The notes beneath the pieces are model-generated. The model ran no database searches. It was not told where the DNA came from and saw only the letters and a list, made by a program, of their open reading frames with translations. Of a stretch of 6,532 bases of DNA, positions 1-5,485 are shown one piece after another (positions within the stretch are counted from its first letter, which is position 1; each line of letters opens with the position of its first letter). Source of the stretch: an uncultured Oscillospiraceae bacterium (GTDB lineage: Bacteria > Bacillota > Clostridia > Oscillospirales > Oscillospiraceae). The DNA lies in assembly GCA_910578575.1 (NCBI GenBank), contig CAJTQP010000089.1:1-6532 (forward strand), written 5' to 3'. A program made the translations under genes and the position numbers.

Positions 1-214
1 GCCTGCACGAACCGTTGGGGGAAAACCATCCCCGACCCTCCAGGTGGGCGGAAACCCGCGGGACGGCGAGGGCGCCGTCCCCTACATCCACCGTGGGATG
101 CCCCCATGCCAAGCGGGGTTCACAGGGAACCACCCCAACCACGTCCATTGTGAACCAACGGGTGGTGCGGACACCAGCGCGTCCTTGTAGGGGACGCCGC
201 CCTCGGCGTCCCGC
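1..214. repeat. Left arm of a long inverted repeat flanking the window
   Basis: The reverse complement of 6273-6485 aligns with 1-214 with about ten differences (substitutions and single-base indels, hand count), or roughly 95% identity. Positions 1-47 are identical to the complement of 6439-6485. The arm consists of this 47-bp stretch plus most of structured repeat copy 1. Similarity stops just after the hairpin at 191-212. The arm starts at base 1, so it may continue to the left of the window. A candidate hairpin lies in the 47-bp part (GTTGGGG at 13-19 with CCCCGAC, one T-G wobble). Confidence 0.9.
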
Positions 215-229
215 AGGTCTCCAACCACC
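43..229 (-). repeat. Structured intergenic repeat, copy 1 (inverted)
   Basis: This is the only copy in reverse orientation relative to copies 2-4. It is bounded by GGTGG..GG at 43-51 and CCAACCACC at 221-229, which are near-complements and act as terminal inverted repeats. Each terminus carries a hairpin: GGGACGGCG (60-68) with CGCCGTCCC (73-81) around loop AGGG, and GGGACGCCG (191-199) with CGGCGTCCC (204-212) around loop CCCT. A central stem pairs GGTTCACA (117-124) with TGTGAACC (149-156). The copy contains no gene, and the short open frames through it are by-products of its GC richness. It sits between an unseen upstream gene and dtd. The design is that of a MITE- or REP-like element, and that classification is inference. 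Confidence 0.88.
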
Positions 230-266
230 GCCGCTCCCTCTGTCAAGAGGGGGCGGCGGTTTTTTC
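227..266 (+). terminator. Strong rho-independent terminator of an upstream gene
   Basis: A 14-bp stem (227-240 with 247-260, one T-G wobble) closes a 6-nt loop TGTCAA and is followed by six T's (260-265). The opposite strand has no T-run, so the terminator acts on + strand transcripts entering from the left. It separates an upstream transcription unit, outside the window, from the dtd promoter that begins 10 bases later. The first bases of the stem (ACC) are also the last bases of repeat copy 1, so repeat and terminator are fused. Confidence 0.9.
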
Positions 267-275
267 TTGGATTGA

Positions 276-304
276 TTGACGGCTTTTGCCTGCCATGCTA
301 TAAT
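276..304 (+). promoter_or_regulatory. SigA-type promoter of the dtd operon
   Basis: The -35 box TTGACG (276-281) and -10 box TATAAT (299-304) are separated by the optimal 17 bp. A TGC just before the -10 box (296-298) gives an extended -10. Transcription should start near 311. A 13-base palindrome ATACC-TTC-GGTAT (303-315) overlaps the end of the -10 box and the expected start point. It could be an operator or a short 5' hairpin, or it could be chance. Confidence 0.9.
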
Positions 305-345
305 ACCTTCGGTATGAAATCAACGATACAAAGGAGGGTCCCATC

Positions 346-789
346 ATGCGTGCAGTGGTGACCAGAGTGTCCTCCGCCCAGGTAGAGATCGACGGGGCTG
401 TCACCGGGGAGATCGGCCAGGGTTTTCTCGTGTTACTGGGCATCGCCCCCACAGACACCCCCGCCCAGGCAGAGAAATTGGCGGACAAAATTTGCGGCCT
501 GCGGGTTTTTTCCGATGAGGCGGGCAAGATGAACTTGAACCTAGAGGCCGTGGGGGGCGCCCTTTTGGTGGTGTCCCAATTCACCCTCTATGCGGATATC
601 AAAAGCCGCCGTCCCGGCTTCACCGGGGCGGCCAAGCCGGAGGTGGCCATCCCCCTTTACGAGCACTTCCTGCAAACCTGCCGGGACAAGGGCTTCCCTG
701 TCTCCCACGGCAGCTTCGGGGCGGATATGGCGGTGCACTCCGTCAACGACGGCCCCGTCACCATCTGGATGGATACGGACACCATGTGA
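346..789 (+). CDS. dtd: D-aminoacyl-tRNA deacylase
   Basis: This cytoplasmic enzyme hydrolyses the ester bond of D-aminoacyl-tRNAs (classically D-Tyr-tRNA), and in this family also Gly-tRNA(Ala), which keeps D-amino acids out of translation. The 147-residue product has the usual family length. Both signature motifs that build the active site across the dimer interface are intact: SQFTL at residues 77-81 and NDGPVT (the NxGPxT motif) at 134-139. The family segment GSFGADM precedes the second motif. The start is supported by AAGGAGG at 331-337, 8 bases upstream, and by the promoter at 276-304. It is the first gene of a three-gene operon, and the next start lies 18 bases after its stop. Nothing in it looks broken. 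Identification is secure from the motifs. Confidence 0.96.
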   Translation: MRAVVTRVSSAQVEIDGAVTGEIGQGFLVLLGIAPTDTPAQAEKLADKICGLRVFSDEAGKMNLNLEAVGGALLVVSQFTLYADIKSRRPGFTGAAKPEVAIPLYEHFLQTCRDKGFPVSHGSFGADMAVHSVNDGPVTIWMDTDTM

Positions 790-807
790 AAATGAGGTAA
801 CAATACT

Positions 808-1425
808 ATGCTACAAATCAAGCGTATGCCCGTGGGGCAGATCGGCACCAACTGCTACCTGCTAGAGGACAGCGACACCAAACAGTGCGCCGTCATCGAC
901 CCCGGCGACCAGAGCGACGACATCGCCCGCGAGATGGAGAAGGCAGGCTACACCCCCTCCATGCTCCTCATCACCCACGGCCACTTTGACCACGTGCTGG
1001 GGGTCCCCGGCCTGCTGGCGCGCTACCCCGGCCTGCCGGTGTACGTCCACGAAAAAGAGGTCAACTGGCAGGGCAAGGGGGATCAGTATATGCTCCTGGC
1101 CCCGGTGGAGGGCATCCATACCGTCAGCGAAGGGGACGTGATCCCCTTCGGCGCAGCGGAGATCAAAGTCCTCCACACCCCCGGCCACTCCCCCGGCTCC
1201 CTGACCTTCCAGGTGGGGGACGTGCTCTTCTGCGGCGACACCCTCTTTGCCGGCTCCTGCGGCCGGACGGACTTCGTGGGGGGGAGCTTTGGGACCATCC
1301 TGCAATCCCTCAAGCGCCTGGTGAGCCTGGAGGGGAACCTGCGGGTGTGCCCCGGCCATGAGGGCACCTCCGACCTGGACACAGAGCGGGTCCGCAACCC
1401 CTTCGTCCGCCAGGCCCTGCAATGA
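808..1425 (+). CDS. Metallo-beta-lactamase-fold hydrolase (glyoxalase II-like, YcbL/YqgX type)
   Basis: This 205-residue protein is a soluble single-domain metallo-hydrolase. The metal ligands are all visible: H57-x-H59-x-D61-H62 (THGHFDH), H127 in HTPGHSPG, bridging D144 in CGDTLFAGSCGRTD, and H184 in CPGHEG. The GDTLFxGSxGRxD block is characteristic of the short YcbL/YqgX branch, which is related to hydroxyacylglutathione hydrolase but lacks its C-terminal substrate-binding domain. A thioester or lactoylglutathione-like substrate is therefore possible but unproven. The start at 808 has a modest GAGGT-type ribosome site at 794-798. It lies 18 bases after dtd, and its TGA overlaps the hemZ ATG by 4 bases, so it is the middle gene of the operon. 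Association of dtd with this family is seen in other Clostridia (from general knowledge). Confidence 0.92.
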   Translation: MLQIKRMPVGQIGTNCYLLEDSDTKQCAVIDPGDQSDDIAREMEKAGYTPSMLLITHGHFDHVLGVPGLLARYPGLPVYVHEKEVNWQGKGDQYMLLAPVEGIHTVSEGDVIPFGAAEIKVLHTPGHSPGSLTFQVGDVLFCGDTLFAGSCGRTDFVGGSFGTILQSLKRLVSLEGNLRVCPGHEGTSDLDTERVRNPFVRQALQ

Positions 1426-2900
1426 AACTCTACTTCTCCGGCCACCAGGAGACCTACGCCGTGGAGCAGACCCTCCTGACCCTCTTCCCCCAGGAGCGGC
1501 CCAGCTACCCCACAGACCCCCCTGGGGGAGACAACGAGTTGGAGCTGTCCTTCTCCCAAGGGGCGGTATGGTGTACCGCCACGGCGGTGCTGCGCCGGGC
1601 AGGGGAGACCTATACCCGCCGCTGCCGCTGCCGCCGCAGTGAGCTGCCCCAGGAGGACCCGGTGGTGGCCACCCGTATGACCCGCCGGACCCTCCAGCGA
1701 GCCTTTTACCTGGCGGCGGTGGACTGCCTGGGGACGGAACCCCCCTGGGGCCTCCTCTCCGGGGTGCGCCCGGTGAAACTGCCCACCAGGGCCCTGGAGG
1801 CCGGAGCCACCCCCCAGGAGGCCCAGCGGCAGCTGCGCACCCTCTACCGGGTCTCCCCCGTCCGCCGCCAACTGGCCATGGACTGCGCCCAGGAGAGCTT
1901 GCGGGTGAAGCGCTCCCTGCACCCGGAGGAGCTGTCCCTCTATGTGGGCATCCCCTTCTGCCCCACCCGCTGTGCTTACTGTTCCTTTATCTCCAGCTCC
2001 GGCTCCGCCAACCAGTTGATTCCACAATATCTGGAGGGATTGTTGACAGAAGTGGCCGCCGCCGGGGCCGCCGTGACCCACCAGGGGGGACGGGTACGCT
2101 CGGTCTACCTGGGGGGCGGCACCCCCACCACCCTCTCCCCTGCCCAGCTGCAACGGCTCATCGCCGCCATCCAGACCCACTTCCCCCTGATGCCAGGGGC
2201 GGAGTTCACCGTAGAGGCGGGCCGCCCAGACAGCATCACCCAGGAAAAGCTGGACGTCCTTCGGGAGGCGGGGGTGGACCGAATCTCCGTAAACCCCCAG
2301 ACCATGTCCGACGCCGTGCTGGAGGCCATCGGCCGCAGCCACAGCGCCCAGGATGTCCGCAGCGCCTACCACATGGCGCGGGAGACAGGCTTTGACGTGG
2401 TGAACATGGACCTGATCGCCGGTTTGCCCACCGATACCCCGGCAAGCTTCCGCACCACCCTGGAGGAGGTGTTGGAACTGGCCCCGGAAAATATCACCGT
2501 CCACACCCTGTCCCTGAAACGGGGGGCCCAGCGGAATTGGCAGCCTCAGGATCTCCCCGACGGCCCCGCTGTGGCGGAGATGCTGGACTATGCCTGGCCT
2601 ACCCTCCGGGAACGGGGGTACCGGCCCTATTACCTCTACCGGCAAAAGTTTATGTCCGGGTCCTTGGAGAATGTGGGCTGGTGCCGGCCGGGTTACGCCA
2701 GTGTGTATAACATCTGCATGATGGAGGAGCTCCACGCCGTGTTGGCTTTGGGGGCGGGGGGCGTTACCAAGCAGGTGGGGGATGGGCAGGTGAAGCGGTT
2801 GAGTAACCCCAAATATCCGCAGGAATACCTGCGGGAGTTGCCGCGTATTGTGGAAGAAAAACGCGCCTGGACTTGGGGGCTTCCTCAGGTCCAAGGTTGA
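1422..2900 (+). CDS. hemZ: Radical SAM coproporphyrinogen III dehydrogenase family protein HemZ
   Basis: This 492-residue product is close to the length of Bacillus HemZ. An N-terminal domain of about 170 residues, with the motif PWGLLSGVRPVKL, precedes the radical SAM core. The core carries the CxxxCxxC cluster ligands C180, C184 and C187 (FCPTRCAYCSF) and the SAM-binding GGGTP at 231-235. The C-terminal region has the family segment SGSLENVGWCRPG and then an ALGAGGV block. Family members are annotated as oxygen-independent coproporphyrinogen dehydrogenases of heme synthesis, but several HemN-like proteins are heme chaperones or have other roles. No other heme gene is in the window, so the exact reaction stays open. 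The ATG overlaps the previous stop (ATGA), and there is only a weak AGG (1412-1414), which suggests translational coupling. T-ending codons rise near the 3' end (about 14 of the last 69, against 3 of the first 70). Confidence 0.9.
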   Translation: MKLYFSGHQETYAVEQTLLTLFPQERPSYPTDPPGGDNELELSFSQGAVWCTATAVLRRAGETYTRRCRCRRSELPQEDPVVATRMTRRTLQRAFYLAAVDCLGTEPPWGLLSGVRPVKLPTRALEAGATPQEAQRQLRTLYRVSPVRRQLAMDCAQESLRVKRSLHPEELSLYVGIPFCPTRCAYCSFISSSGSANQLIPQYLEGLLTEVAAAGAAVTHQGGRVRSVYLGGGTPTTLSPAQLQRLIAAIQTHFPLMPGAEFTVEAGRPDSITQEKLDVLREAGVDRISVNPQTMSDAVLEAIGRSHSAQDVRSAYHMARETGFDVVNMDLIAGLPTDTPASFRTTLEEVLELAPENITVHTLSLKRGAQRNWQPQDLPDGPAVAEMLDYAWPTLRERGYRPYYLYRQKFMSGSLENVGWCRPGYASVYNICMMEELHAVLALGAGGVTKQVGDGQVKRLSNPKYPQEYLRELPRIVEEKRAWTWGLPQVQG

Positions 2901-2937
2901 GCCGCACACAAATCAGCCCCCGCCTTTATCGACCTGG

Positions 2938-3121
2938 CGAGAAATCCAACGTGCGGGCCGCCGAGGGCGGCGGCCCCTACAAAGACACGCCAGTGTCCGC
3001 ACCGCCCGTTGGTTCACAATGCACGTGGTTGGGCGTTGCCTGTGAACCTCACCTGGCATAGGGGCGCCTACGTTGGATGTAGGGGACGGCGCCCTCGCCG
3101 TCCCGCGATTTACCAACCACC
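2938..3121 (+). repeat. Structured intergenic repeat, copy 2
   Basis: This copy starts about 40 bases after the hemZ stop; its left edge is fuzzy. The left hairpin is GGGCCGCCG (2955-2963) with CGGCGGCCC (2968-2976), loop AGGG. The central stem is GGTTCACA (3011-3018) with TGTGAACC (3041-3048). The right hairpin is GGGACGGCG (3083-3091) with CGCCGTCCC (3096-3104), loop CCCT. The right terminal motif CCAACCACC lies at 3113-3121 and is the starting point of the tandem array. A small extra stem, GACAC-GCCA-GTGTC, follows the left hairpin. No T-run follows any hairpin, so it is not a standard terminator, yet no other terminator for the hemZ operon is visible. The 2901-3317 gap contains no credible gene. 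Confidence 0.88.
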
Positions 3122-3245
3122 GTCCCGTGGTGTAATAACCGCCGTCCCCCGGTGTATCAACTGCCGTCCCATGGTGCATCAACTGCCGTCCCCCGGTGCA
3201 TCAACCGCCGTCCCATGGTGCATCAACCGCCGTCCCATGGTTTAT
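3114..3245 (+). repeat. Tandem array of six 22-bp units
   Basis: Six head-to-tail units of exactly 22 bp start at 3114, 3136, 3158, 3180, 3202 and 3224. The core is CAACCGCCGTCCCATGGTGC followed by AT. Units 3, 5 and 6 carry CCCATGG, units 2 and 4 carry CCCCCGG, and unit 1 carries CCCGTGG. The period is not a multiple of three and no ribosome site precedes it, so it is not a coding repeat. Units abut with no spacers, which excludes CRISPR. Unit 1 is the right terminus of repeat copy 2 (CAACCACC), and the following CCGTCCC echoes that element's hairpin stem. The array ends 72 bases before the nucleoside kinase start, in its upstream region. No confident promoter is visible between array and gene. 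Confidence 0.95.
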
Positions 3246-3317
3246 CCGCAGCCCAAACAAGATAAATTTTACCCTGTAAAGCCCCATATAAAAAACAGAT
3301 AGAAGGAGGACCGCGCA

Positions 3318-4268
3318 ATGTATCGCATACAACCCACCTACCAACTCCAGGAGATCAACCACCAAATCGACCAGGACGTCAAAGGTTTCTTGGAGGCCTG
3401 CGACGCCGAATACGACGAAAAGGTCCGCAAGGCTGCGGACATGATCCAGGACAACCTGGCCCTCAGCCCCATCGTGCTGCTCTCCGGCCCCTCCGGCTCC
3501 GGCAAGACCACCACCGCCATGAAGATCGAGGAGGAGCTGAACAAGCGGGGGGTGAACACCCACACCATCTCCATGGACAACTATTTCAAGACCCTGGACC
3601 TGAAGACCTGTCCCCGGACGGCAGACGGTCTGGTGGACTTTGAGTCTCCCTTGTGCATGGACATGGACCTACTGCACACCCACTTCACCAAGCTCTCCAA
3701 GGGGGAGACCATTCTGGTGCCCAAGTTCGAGTTTGCCCGGCAGATGCGCAACGACCAGCTGGGCACCCCCTTAAAGCTGGGGAAGAGCGAGGTGGCCATT
3801 TTCGAGGGCATCCACGCCCTCAACGACGACTGTGCTGGCCGCTATCCCCAGGCCTCCTGTCTGTACATCTCCGCCCGGTCCAACATTCTGGAGGGGGAGG
3901 AGCTGCGCTTTAAGGGCACTTGGATGCGTCTGGCCCGGCGGGCGGTGCGGGACTACAACTTCCGGGGCACCGGGGTTGGTGAGACCATGGATATGTGGAG
4001 CAATGTGCGCCGGGGGGAGAAGCTGTACATCTCGCCGTTTAAGAAGCGGGCTAGTTATGTGTTTGACTCTTCCATTCCCTATGAGGTGTCGGTGATGAAG
4101 CATTATGCTATGCCGTTGATGCAGGCGGTGCCTCAGGAGAATGAGCGGCGGCGGGAGCTGTTGGAGTTGATTAAGGGGTTTGAGTATTTCCATCCCATTG
4201 ACCCGGAGTTGGTGCCGCCGGCATCTTTGATTCGGGAGTTTATTGGGGGGGGGAGTTACGAATACTAA
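3318..4268 (+). CDS. Uridine kinase-family nucleoside kinase
   Basis: This 316-residue protein belongs to the phosphoribulokinase/uridine kinase P-loop family. An N-terminal helical stretch of about 50 residues precedes the Walker A loop GPSGSGKT (57-64). It is followed by the DNYF motif (D87-F90), the FEGIHAL strand (162-168, the Walker B-like region) and an arginine-rich lid RRAVRDYNFRG (R207, R208, R211, D212, R216). These suit ATP-dependent phosphorylation of a nucleoside such as uridine or cytidine in pyrimidine salvage. The protein is longer than E. coli Udk (about 213 residues) and lacks the N-terminal TGS and tRNA-synthetase-like domains of some clostridial homologues, so the substrate is not certain. 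The start is fixed by AAGGAGG (3303-3309), 8 bases upstream. The 3' third shifts sharply to T- and G-ending codons and ends with a run of nine G's (4245-4253). It appears monocistronic, with repeats on both sides. Confidence 0.88.
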   Translation: MYRIQPTYQLQEINHQIDQDVKGFLEACDAEYDEKVRKAADMIQDNLALSPIVLLSGPSGSGKTTTAMKIEEELNKRGVNTHTISMDNYFKTLDLKTCPRTADGLVDFESPLCMDMDLLHTHFTKLSKGETILVPKFEFARQMRNDQLGTPLKLGKSEVAIFEGIHALNDDCAGRYPQASCLYISARSNILEGEELRFKGTWMRLARRAVRDYNFRGTGVGETMDMWSNVRRGEKLYISPFKKRASYVFDSSIPYEVSVMKHYAMPLMQAVPQENERRRELLELIKGFEYFHPIDPELVPPASLIREFIGGGSYEY

Positions 4269-4320
4269 AGGGAAAGGGCCCATATTACCGTGTCGGGAAC
4301 AAATTGCAGTGTAGGGCAAT

Positions 4321-4342
4321 ACCTGAGGCCGCCCAGGGGGCG
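4321..4342 (-). repeat. Relic half-hairpin of the structured repeat
   Basis: GGCCGCCCAGGGGGCG (4327-4342), with the preceding ACCTGAG, matches the reverse complement of the right end of copy 3 (4513-4536) apart from one or two missing bases. It is about 50 bases after the kinase stop and 27 bases before copy 3. It could be the broken end of a second, inverted element. It could also pair with the right end of copy 3 to enclose the whole repeat. Confidence 0.6.
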
Positions 4343-4368
4343 TGTCAAAAAAGACTTATTGAAAAGAA

Positions 4369-4550
4369 GCGGGAAACCGCGGGCCGGCGAGGGCGCCGGC
4401 CCCTACCAGGACACGCCGATGGTTTCACCGCCCTTGGTTCACAATGGACGCGGTTGGGTGTTTCCCTGTGAATCCCACTTGTCTTGTGGGCACCTACGTT
4501 GGATGTAGGGGCCGCCCCCCTGGGCGGCCCGCAGGTTTCCCACAACCACC
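4369..4550 (+). repeat. Structured intergenic repeat, copy 3
   Basis: The left hairpin is GGGCCGGCG (4381-4389) with CGCCGGCCC (4394-4402), loop AGGG. The central stem is GGTTCACA (4436-4443) with TGTGAATC (4467-4474), one G-T wobble. The right hairpin is GGGCCGCCC (4509-4517) with GGGCGGCCC (4522-4530), loop CCCT. The right terminal motif ACAACCACC lies at 4542-4550. Both hairpin sequences differ from the other copies, yet every base pair is kept. It shares the internal segment CCTACGTTGGATGTAG with copy 2, which copies 1 and 4 lack. It fills most of the 4269-4597 gap, where no gene is credible and no clear terminator or promoter is visible. The AT-rich 4551-4597 stretch is the leader of the next gene. 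Confidence 0.88.
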
Positions 4551-4597
4551 CCACATAAATAAACTACAAACAATAAATAACGAAAGGAACGATCACA

Positions 4598-5428
4598 ATG
4601 TCCGAAGAATGCACCCATGATTGCAGCACTTGTGGCTCTAGCTGCGAACATGTGGACGCGAAAGACCTCATCGCGCCCTTGAACAAATACTCCACCATCA
4701 AACACGTCTTTGCCGTCATGTCCGGCAAGGGCGGCGTGGGCAAGAGCTCCATCACCGCCTGCCTGGCCACTGCCCTGTCCCAGAAGGGCTACCAGGTGGG
4801 GGTCATGGACGCGGATATCACCGGCCCCTCCATCCCCACCGCCTTTGGCATCCACAGCCGGGCCGTGGGAGATGGGGAGAGTATCTTCCCGGAAATCACT
4901 GCCGGGGGGGTGAAGGTGATCTCCCTGAACCTGCTGCTGGAGAACCCCGGCGACCCGGTCATCTGGCGGGGCAGCCTCCTGGGGGGCGTGGTGAAGCAGT
5001 TCTGGTCTGATGTGCGTTGGGGGGAGCTGGATTATCTGCTCATCGACATGCCTCCCGGCACGGGGGACGTGCCCCTGACGGTGTTCCAGTCCATTCCCGT
5101 GGACGGCATCCTGGTGGTGACCTCGCCCCAGGACCTGGTGTCCCTCATCGTCACCAAGGCGGTGCGCATGGCGGATATGATGCACAAGCCCATCCTGGGC
5201 CTCATTGAGAATTACAGCTATTTCCAGTGCCCCAACTGCGGGGAGCGCCACGCCATCTTTGGGGAGAGCAAGCTGGAGAAGGTGGCAAAGGACCTGGGGT
5301 TGAAGGTCCTGGCCCAGTTGCCCATGGACCCGGAGCTGGCCCAGGCCATCGACAAGGGTGAGGTGGAATCCATCGAGACGGAGACCAATTACCTGGCACC
5401 GGTAGCCGAGGAACTTTTGAAGCTATGA
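4598..5428 (+). CDS. mrp: Mrp/NBP35-type iron-sulfur cluster carrier ATPase
   Basis: This 276-residue cytoplasmic P-loop ATPase of the Mrp/NBP35 (ApbC) family binds and transfers Fe-S clusters to target proteins. The deviant Walker A motif GKGGVGKS is at 43-50 with the signature lysine K44. DADITGPSIP follows (switch I region), then DMPPGTGD at 150-157. C211-P-N-C214 supplies the CxxC that binds a bridging cluster at the dimer interface. The N-terminus has no MIP18/DUF59 domain. It carries four cysteines, C5, C9, C12 and C16 (CX3CX2CX3C), which resembles the N-terminal cluster of NBP35 proteins and could hold a second Fe-S cluster; that role is inference. The start has AAAGGA at 4583-4588, 9 bases upstream. 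It stands alone between repeat copy 3 and a hairpin at 5434. Confidence 0.94.
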   Translation: MSEECTHDCSTCGSSCEHVDAKDLIAPLNKYSTIKHVFAVMSGKGGVGKSSITACLATALSQKGYQVGVMDADITGPSIPTAFGIHSRAVGDGESIFPEITAGGVKVISLNLLLENPGDPVIWRGSLLGGVVKQFWSDVRWGELDYLLIDMPPGTGDVPLTVFQSIPVDGILVVTSPQDLVSLIVTKAVRMADMMHKPILGLIENYSYFQCPNCGERHAIFGESKLEKVAKDLGLKVLAQLPMDPELAQAIDKGEVESIETETNYLAPVAEELLKL

Positions 5429-5433
5429 CAACG

Positions 5434-5461
5434 GAAGGGCTGCCCGCCATGGCAGCCCTTC
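5434..5461 (+). terminator. Terminator-like hairpin between mrp and xth
   Basis: A perfect 11-bp stem (GAAGGGCTGCC at 5434-5444 with GGCAGCCCTTC at 5451-5461) has a 6-nt loop and starts 5 bases after the mrp stop. The following sequence, TTGCTATAG, is a poor T-tract, so termination may be partial. It may serve instead as an mRNA 3' stabiliser, with xth receiving some read-through. No convincing separate xth promoter is visible in the 57-bp gap. Confidence 0.65.
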
Positions 5462-5485
5462 TTGCTATAGATAGAGGAGAACGAT

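Noticed and set aside
15..275. Small open frames through the repeats (also 2913-3182, 3009-3302, 4345-4554, 6144-6380, 6298-6489) giving R-, P- and G-rich peptides such as RGTARAPSPTS
   Set aside because: They are translations of the structured repeat in one or another frame, differ in length at each copy, and have no ribosome binding sites. They are likely to be mis-annotated as hypothetical proteins.
1083..2909. A 608-codon open frame on the minus strand, opposite hemZ and the end of the metallo-hydrolase gene
   Set aside because: It is antisense to genes with complete catalytic motifs, its protein is low-complexity and rich in G, H, Q and P, and it arises because the high GC at third codon positions suppresses stops on the opposite strand.
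3114..3245. A possible CRISPR array
   Set aside because: The 22-bp units abut directly with no spacers, and there are no cas genes.
3264..3292. AT-rich stretch before the kinase gene as a promoter (TATAAA at 3287)
   Set aside because: No acceptable -35 box lies at 16-18 bp spacing, so I could not support a call.
2901..3317. A riboswitch, T-box or tRNA in the gaps
   Set aside because: The gaps are explained by the repeat copies and the tandem array. I saw no T-box TGGNACC motif in a leader, no cloverleaf, and no known riboswitch core.
4439..5251. A 270-codon minus-strand open frame opposite mrp and running into repeat copy 3
   Set aside because: It shadows a motif-complete Mrp gene and continues into non-coding repeat DNA. 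No recognisable domain is present.
5463..5471. TGCTATAGA as an extended -10 promoter for xth
   Set aside because: The start point would fall within the ribosome binding site at 5473-5480, and no -35 box is apparent because the region is the mrp hairpin.
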